DNA of 64,000 nucleotides, from positions 2,356,001 to 2,420,000 of the forward strand of contig NZ_CP017057.1 in the NCBI RefSeq assembly GCF_001719165.1, given 5' to 3'. Positions within the stretch are counted from its first letter, which is position 1. Each line of letters starts with the position of its first letter. The notes below the pieces were generated by a model. It did no database searches. It was not told the DNA's origin and saw nothing but the letters and a program-made list of their open reading frames with translations. Source of the DNA: Erythrobacter litoralis (GTDB lineage: Bacteria; Pseudomonadota; Alphaproteobacteria; Sphingomonadales; Sphingomonadaceae). This document shows positions 59,876-64,000 of the stretch, piece after piece. The position numbers were made by a program, and so were the translations under genes.

Positions 59876-60007
59876 GCGGGGAACCTTTCGACCGAGCGAA
59901 AGGCGCGGTGTAACCGTTCAGTGCGGCAAGTGGCAACCGGTTGGCATCGCGTCCGTCGGCGGGCCCTCATGCCCGAAAGCCGCACGCCCTTGACCGGGCA
60001 GGCCCGG

Positions 60008-60580
60008 CTATCGGCCGCGCCGCCCGAGATCGCCCACCTTGCGCAGCCCGCGCGCGCGCGCGTCCGCGTCCTCAACGCTCCCGATAAGTGTCATCCTGAC
60101 CGGGGAGATGCCCACGAAATGCAGCATGTTGCGCTTCAGGCTGCGAAGGCTGTGGGAGAAGAAGTAAAGGCGATAGCCTGCCGCCGGCATGCCCATCGTG
60201 ACGATGACCCGGGCCGACTTGCCCAGCAGAAGCTTGCCGAACAGCCCGCCTTCCTTCGGCTGGATCGCGAAACCGGGCCGCAGCACCTGCTCGAGGAAGC
60301 CCTTGAACAGGGCCGGCACGTCGCCGAGCCAGAGCGGGTAGAGAAACACCAGGTGTTCGGCCCATTCGATATCGCGCTGGACCTGCTCGAGGCCGGGGGG
60401 AACCTTGCCATTGCGCCACTGCGCCGGGTCGCGCAGCAGCGGAAAGTCGAGCGCGGCAATCTCGACATCGCGGACCTCGTGAGAAACGCGGGCGGCGTCG
60501 GCATAGGTCCGCGCGAGGGCATGGACGAAGCGATCGGGGTCGGGATCGGGGTGACCGTCGATGATCGTGATGCGCGCCAT
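60008..60580 (-). CDS. NAD(P)H dehydrogenase (quinone)-like flavodoxin-fold protein
   Basis: 190 residues from ATG 60580. Flavodoxin-2 fold: ITIIDGHPDPDPDRFVHALA, the motif HLVFLYPLWLGDVPALFKGFLEQVLRPG and GKSARVIVTMGMPA. Typical of FMN/FAD-dependent NAD(P)H:quinone oxidoreductases such as KefF or MdaB types. It probably detoxifies quinones. The gene lies 30 bases downstream of the SDR gene on the same strand, suggesting co-expression. Confidence 0.85.
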   Translation of the reverse strand: MARITIIDGHPDPDPDRFVHALARTYADAARVSHEVRDVEIAALDFPLLRDPAQWRNGKVPPGLEQVQRDIEWAEHLVFLYPLWLGDVPALFKGFLEQVLRPGFAIQPKEGGLFGKLLLGKSARVIVTMGMPAAGYRLYFFSHSLRSLKRNMLHFVGISPVRMTLIGSVEDADARARGLRKVGDLGRRGR

Positions 60581-60609
60581 GCCGGTCCCGATTTTCCTGC
60601 GCCCGCTTG

Positions 60610-61398
60610 CTACTTGCCGTCCGGCACGGATTGCTCGCTGCCCGGGCTCTCCGGCTCCAAAGGCAGGCAGGTCCCGGCAAGGGCACCCCCATCGATCACG
60701 AATTCGCATCCGGTCGAATAGGAGGCTTCGCTGAACAGGAAGCGCACCATCCGCGCGACCTCCTCCGCTTCGCCGAAGCGCGCGATCGGCTGGTTCGCCG
60801 CTACCTTTTCGGGCATGTCCTCGGTCATCGGGGTGCGGATCGGGCCGGGATGGAGCGAGACGACGCGGATGCCGTCCCCGGCAAGATCGAGCGCGGCGGA
60901 TTTGGTGAGGCCCCGGATCGCCCACTTGCTCGCGACATAGGCGCACAGCCGGGCATAGCCCTGCATCCCGGCAATTGACGAGGTATTGACGATCGTCCCG
61001 CCACCTGCGCGGCGCAGTGCCGGGGCGGCGGCCCTGATGCCTAGGAATATCCCCGTAAGATTGATCTCGACGACCCGCCGGAATTCTTCGGGCGAACATT
61101 CGGTGACCGATCCGTGGGCGAGGATGCCGGCATTGTTGAACAGTCCGTCGATCCGCCCGAACAAGTCCTCGCAGCGCGCGATCGCGTCCGCCCAGCCCTG
61201 CTCGCTCGACACGTCGAGGCGGTGATAGGCCGCCCGCTCGCCGATTTGCGCGGCAAGGCTTTCCCCCTCCCCGTCGAGTATGTCCGTGACCAACACCCTT
61301 GCCCCTTTTTCGGCAAGGAGGCGCGCGCTCGCCGCCCCTATACCGCGGGCTCCCCCGGTGATCAGGATCGTCCGCGAAGCGTTCGGCGGGGCATTCAT
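60610..61398 (-). CDS. Short-chain dehydrogenase/reductase
   Basis: 262 residues from ATG 61398. Classical SDR: TILITGGARGIGAASARLL (cofactor loop), NNAGILAHGS, catalytic Ser in NTSSIAGMQGYA and the YxxxK pair in CAYVASKWAI. An NAG-type motif and the C-terminal GCEFVIDGGALAG complete the family pattern. It oxidises or reduces an alcohol/ketone of unknown identity with NAD(P). Shares an operon-like spacing with the quinone reductase gene. Confidence 0.9.
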   Translation of the reverse strand: MNAPPNASRTILITGGARGIGAASARLLAEKGARVLVTDILDGEGESLAAQIGERAAYHRLDVSSEQGWADAIARCEDLFGRIDGLFNNAGILAHGSVTECSPEEFRRVVEINLTGIFLGIRAAAPALRRAGGGTIVNTSSIAGMQGYARLCAYVASKWAIRGLTKSAALDLAGDGIRVVSLHPGPIRTPMTEDMPEKVAANQPIARFGEAEEVARMVRFLFSEASYSTGCEFVIDGGALAGTCLPLEPESPGSEQSVPDGK

Positions 61399-61572
61399 TG
61401 CAGCACTCGTCCTTCCATTGACCCTTCGCGCATCCTGCCACGCCCGCCGTCCGGCACGATTGGGAAACCTACGGAGGAAGGACGGGCGGCAGCTTCGCAA
61501 GACATCGGGGGAATTGCGGATGCAACGCACAGCCACGATGCCGCATTCAACTCCGCGCGAGAGGGGGCAGCG

Positions 61573-62187
61573 ATGTCTGCAAGCGAAGCGATCGATAGAG
61601 AGCCAGCAGGAAAAGCAGCGGGAGAGCCTAGTATCGTGGCGTTTCTCGATTGCCTGGCGCAGCTTGACGGGCGAATCCGGCTCGTTGTCGATCGCGACGG
61701 CATGATCGTTGCACGCCCGCGTCTCGCCTCCTCACTTCTCGGCAACATGATCGGCGACAACCAGCCCGCATCGCGCGGCAATGGCGGCGTCGCCTCGCGC
61801 ATCGTGGCAGCGCCCCGGCTGGCCGACCGCCTGCTGAGAGTGCGTGGCGACGAAACGGAAATCGCCATGCTCGAACGGGCGGACGGAGGTGGACCGATCA
61901 TCGTTCGCGCCTCGGCGATCGACGACAGGCATGTCTGCATTCTTTTCCTGATGGCGAGCGCGAAAAGGTCCGGCCGTATCGAGGAGCTCGGTTCGCTGTT
62001 CGGGCTGACGGCGTGCGAAGCCCAGGTCGTGCTCGACATGATTGAGGGACGCTCGCCCGCGGCGATCGCCGACCGGCGCGGCAATTCGATCCACACGATC
62101 CGCGCGCATATCCGGCAATGTCACCAGAAGATCGGCGCGAAAACCCGCGAAGAGATGCTGAGTCGTATTGCCAGAATCTGCCTTTAG
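61573..62187 (+). CDS. LuxR-type transcriptional regulator of the adjacent secreted cluster
   Basis: 204 residues from ATG 61573, preceded by GAGGGGG. The N-terminal part (about 20-130) is not a recognised autoinducer or receiver domain; it has no phosphoacceptor pocket and could be a small PAS-like or ligand module (LVVDRDGMIVARPRL). The C-terminal helix-turn-helix (about 143-204, LTACEAQVVLDMIEGRSPAAIADRRGNSIHTIRAHIRQCHQKIG) is of the LuxR/GerE class. It sits head-to-tail before the three secreted-protein genes and probably regulates them. Confidence 0.85.
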   Translation: MSASEAIDREPAGKAAGEPSIVAFLDCLAQLDGRIRLVVDRDGMIVARPRLASSLLGNMIGDNQPASRGNGGVASRIVAAPRLADRLLRVRGDETEIAMLERADGGGPIIVRASAIDDRHVCILFLMASAKRSGRIEELGSLFGLTACEAQVVLDMIEGRSPAAIADRRGNSIHTIRAHIRQCHQKIGAKTREEMLSRIARICL

Positions 62188-62208
62188 GTTTTTATTCAAT
62201 CGTCAATT

Positions 62209-62256
62209 TTGACTAATCGAATTTCATTGTTATCTACTTAGTTAATATTCGATTAG
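62209..62256 (+). promoter_or_regulatory. Promoter with perfect 10-bp inverted repeat before the secreted cluster
   Basis: TTGACT (62209-62214) and TATCTA (62231-62236), 16 bases apart, make a good sigma-70-like promoter. CTAATCGAAT (62213-62222) and ATTCGATTAG (62247-62256) are exact inverted copies with a 24-base spacer, overlapping the -35 box and lying just past the predicted start. The surroundings are very AT-rich for this genome. The arrangement suits a regulator dimer or looping repressor; the neighbouring LuxR protein is the obvious candidate. Confidence 0.65.
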
Positions 62257-62381
62257 TATAAAACCGGATGCATCCAGTCCCCGATACGGCGGATTATATC
62301 CCAGTCACGTCAAACCACACGGATCGATCCGATCTGGTCAGGTTTTGATCGGCTCCACGGAGTCGGACGGGAGGAGGAATC

Positions 62382-62876
62382 ATGCATTCGACATGGATTT
62401 TCGGCAGGCGCCCGCTCGCCTTGCCCTGGTTTCTAATGGCATCCCTTGCGGGGGCCATACCTCTTCCGGCGATTGCCCAGGAAACAGCCGCTACCGGCGC
62501 ACAGCCAGCAAGCGATGGCCACATCGTCTATTCCCGTGAAGTCGGCCACAGCGTCGGCGCACCGAATTTTCCGGGCCGCAGCCACGAGGCCGTGACCGCC
62601 CCGACGGGCATGCTCATAGCGACCGTGTCGAACGGGCTCGTCCCGCTTTCCGACCTCGAGACAGCCAGTGTGACCGCATCGCTGCCCCGCTCGCTCGCGG
62701 TTCTCGATCTCGGTGGGGCGCAGGGCATCATCGCCAGCACGCTCGGCGGGCAGGCGAACCAGATCAACCCATCCGAAAACGCCTCGCTCAACCCCGGTTC
62801 GACGATCGGAACGGCGATGCAATCGCTTCACGGCGCGCTCGGCAGCCTTTCGGTCATCACCGGGGGCAAGCCATGA
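62382..62876 (+). CDS. Secreted protein of the Fap-like cluster, unknown family
   Basis: 164 residues from ATG 62382 (after GGAGGAGG). A signal peptide about 1-32 ends AIAQ. The mature part has a Gly/Asn/Ser-rich C-terminal half (IIASTLGGQANQINPSENASLNPGSTIGTAMQSL) and ends GGKP. No catalytic motif. It overlaps the next gene by 4 bases (ATGA), so both are made together. Candidate roles: chaperone, nucleator or minor fibre subunit; none can be proven from sequence. Confidence 0.65.
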   Translation: MHSTWIFGRRPLALPWFLMASLAGAIPLPAIAQETAATGAQPASDGHIVYSREVGHSVGAPNFPGRSHEAVTAPTGMLIATVSNGLVPLSDLETASVTASLPRSLAVLDLGGAQGIIASTLGGQANQINPSENASLNPGSTIGTAMQSLHGALGSLSVITGGKP

Positions 62877-63526
62877 GCGGCGCGCGAAACATGTCGTGGC
62901 CCGCCTTCGCCATGCTGGCTTTCGGGCCGATCGTTCCGGTCGCGGGCCTGTGTGCCCAGAGCGCCGGGTCGGCCACCCAATCCCCGTCCGAGGACGTGCG
63001 AACTCAGGATGTCGTTGTCCTCGAAGGCGAACAGGGTGCGGGCGGGAGCGGACGTCTTGCGGTCAATATCGCGGCCGGCGATCTCAACCAGCAGGCCTCC
63101 AGCGTGGTTCTGGCCCAGGGTGCGATCGCGGTGACCCGCGAACGGGTGGTCCAGAAAAGCGAGGCGAGCGGCGCCGAGGAGCGGTCGACCAGGATCGTTC
63201 TGGGCGACGGGACCTTTGCGGGCCATGCGGGCCTTGCCAGCCTCAACATCACTGCCGGGACGGGCAACCAGTCCGCCAACCTGGCTTCCATCGCAATCGG
63301 ACAGGCAAGCGCGCTGTCGGACCAGCTGCTCGAGCAGACGCGCGCTCCCATCGAACCATCCGGGGGGCCGAGGGCGGCCGCGAGCGGGCGGAATGACTCC
63401 ATCGAAATCGACGATGGGGCATTCGCCGGCGGAAGCGGCGTTTTCCAGGCCAACCTGATCGGTGGCGAGAGGAATTCCTCCGCCAACACCTTCTCGCTCG
63501 CCGTGATGGCGGGTGGGCAACCCTGA
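62873..63526 (+). CDS. Secreted protein with three Fap-like amyloid repeats
   Basis: 217 residues with a signal peptide (about 1-28). Three imperfect repeats occur at about residues 47-83, 108-143 and 177-215. Each has a short strand, a Gly-rich turn (GAGGSG, FAGHAG, FAGGSG) and then NIAAGDLNQQAS, NITAGTGNQSAN or NLIGGERNSSAN, ending in alternating aliphatic residues. This is close to the Fap repeat of Pseudomonas functional amyloid (GNVGVNVAAGDNNQQANAAALA type). I infer an amyloid-forming or nucleating subunit. No cysteines lie in the repeats. Confidence 0.65.
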   Translation: MSGARNMSWPAFAMLAFGPIVPVAGLCAQSAGSATQSPSEDVRTQDVVVLEGEQGAGGSGRLAVNIAAGDLNQQASSVVLAQGAIAVTRERVVQKSEASGAEERSTRIVLGDGTFAGHAGLASLNITAGTGNQSANLASIAIGQASALSDQLLEQTRAPIEPSGGPRAAASGRNDSIEIDDGAFAGGSGVFQANLIGGERNSSANTFSLAVMAGGQP

Positions 63527-63547
63527 GTGAACTGAAGGAGAAACGAG

Positions 63548-64000
63548 ATGAAGAAACTTCTGCTTTCGTCCGTCGCGGCGTCGGCGTTCATCGCCATGCC
63601 GGCTATGGCCCAGGACGCGGATGTCGAGGTCAGCGTCGATCTCGACTATTCGAACAACATCGACACCAGCCTCACCACCGATGCGACGTTCTTCAAGCTC
63701 GTCGGCATTCTCGGCGGTGCGATCGTGACCGGTGTCGTCGAAGTCGACAGTTCGGCGGTGGCGATCACCGATGCCAAGCAATTGCAGCAGGGCGTCGCGG
63801 TGACCTATCGTGAAGAGAACGAGCTCAACGGCGAGAACGGCTATGTCGATCCCATCTTCGGCCCGGCCTGGAGCGAAGCGGGCAACGACCCCAATGACGA
63901 TCTGATCGACGGCTCCCTCGAACCGCGCATCCGCGCCGGTTACTTCGCGCCGATCATCAATACCGTGGACGAGTTCTCGATCGATTCCTCGGGCAATACG
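63548..64000 (+). CDS. Large secreted protein of the Fap-like cluster, 3' end outside window
   Basis: 151 residues visible, from ATG 63548 with a very strong site AAGGAGAAA. The signal peptide (about 1-21) ends AMAQ. The mature N-terminus is rich in Asp, Asn, Val and Ser (VEVSVDLDYSNNIDTSLTTDATFFKL, GVVEVDSSAVAITD) and reaches FSIDSSGNT at the window edge, where a Fap-like repeat block might begin. It is the third gene of the unit, 21 bases after the repeat protein. Whether it is the main fibre subunit needs the next kilobases. Confidence 0.7.
   Translation, partial: MKKLLLSSVAASAFIAMPAMAQDADVEVSVDLDYSNNIDTSLTTDATFFKLVGILGGAIVTGVVEVDSSAVAITDAKQLQQGVAVTYREENELNGENGYVDPIFGPAWSEAGNDPNDDLIDGSLEPRIRAGYFAPIINTVDEFSIDSSGNT

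Overview
The window is high-GC alphaproteobacterial chromosome. I infer a member of Sphingomonadales, most likely Erythrobacteraceae (Erythrobacter, Qipengyuania or Altererythrobacter type). The basis is the block pckA / chvI-chvG-hprK-rapZ-EIIA-HPr, many small conserved genes typical of that group, several secreted amidohydrolases and peptidases, and the absence of enteric-type operons. Species cannot be decided from the sequence.

Layout. 0-5.7 kb: end of an alpha/beta hydrolase, a tonB gene broken by two frameshifts, a Tat lipoprotein of the DUF885 family, a secreted gluzincin-TPR protein and a DUF937-like protein. 5.8-12.5 kb: gluconeogenic pckA on the minus strand, diverging from a two-component system (ChvI/ChvG) and a regulatory PTS (HprK, RapZ, EIIA-Man, HPr). 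12.5-13.4 kb: an IS5-family element inserted exactly at the HPr stop codon. 13.4-20.9 kb: housekeeping RNA and DNA genes (TrmH-type methylase, rmuC, def, recR, fmt, truA), a DUF1622 membrane protein, a Cys-rich copper-binding-type four-helix protein and an MDR oxidoreductase. 21-29.1 kb: mostly minus-strand envelope and hydrolase genes (META lipoprotein, Ntn hydrolase, two amidohydrolases, asparaginase) and a frameshifted beta-barrel gene. 29.2-38.1 kb: tRNA-Val, a TlpA-like protein, argH-lptM-lysA-cysG(N), an L,D-transpeptidase, purA and an esterase.

38.16-42.3 kb is a nested transposon: an IS21-family element (istA/istB) inside an IS1182-like transposase gene. Both insertions still carry target duplications. 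Two small genes of more relaxed base composition (DUF3224, DUF1697) follow. 43.4-47.9 kb: ridA-hisZ and serC-serA, with a strong intrinsic terminator, a REP-like inverted pair and a candidate serC leader RNA. 48-53 kb: a GT4 glycosyltransferase, a PadR regulator with a perfect palindromic operator, rarA and tRNA-Thr, followed by about 0.9 kb of gene-poor, lower-GC sequence. 54.7-59.6 kb: a cobalamin riboswitch heading a vitamin B12 uptake operon (btuB-btuF-btuC-btuD).

The right end (61.5-64 kb) is the most interesting part. It holds a LuxR-type regulator, an AT-rich promoter with a perfect 10-bp inverted repeat, and three consecutive secreted-protein genes. The second encodes three copies of a repeat that looks like the Fap functional-amyloid repeat of Pseudomonas. 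The third runs off the window. I read this as a candidate extracellular amyloid-fibre operon of a type little described in this group. That reading is inference and needs the sequence beyond 64 kb.
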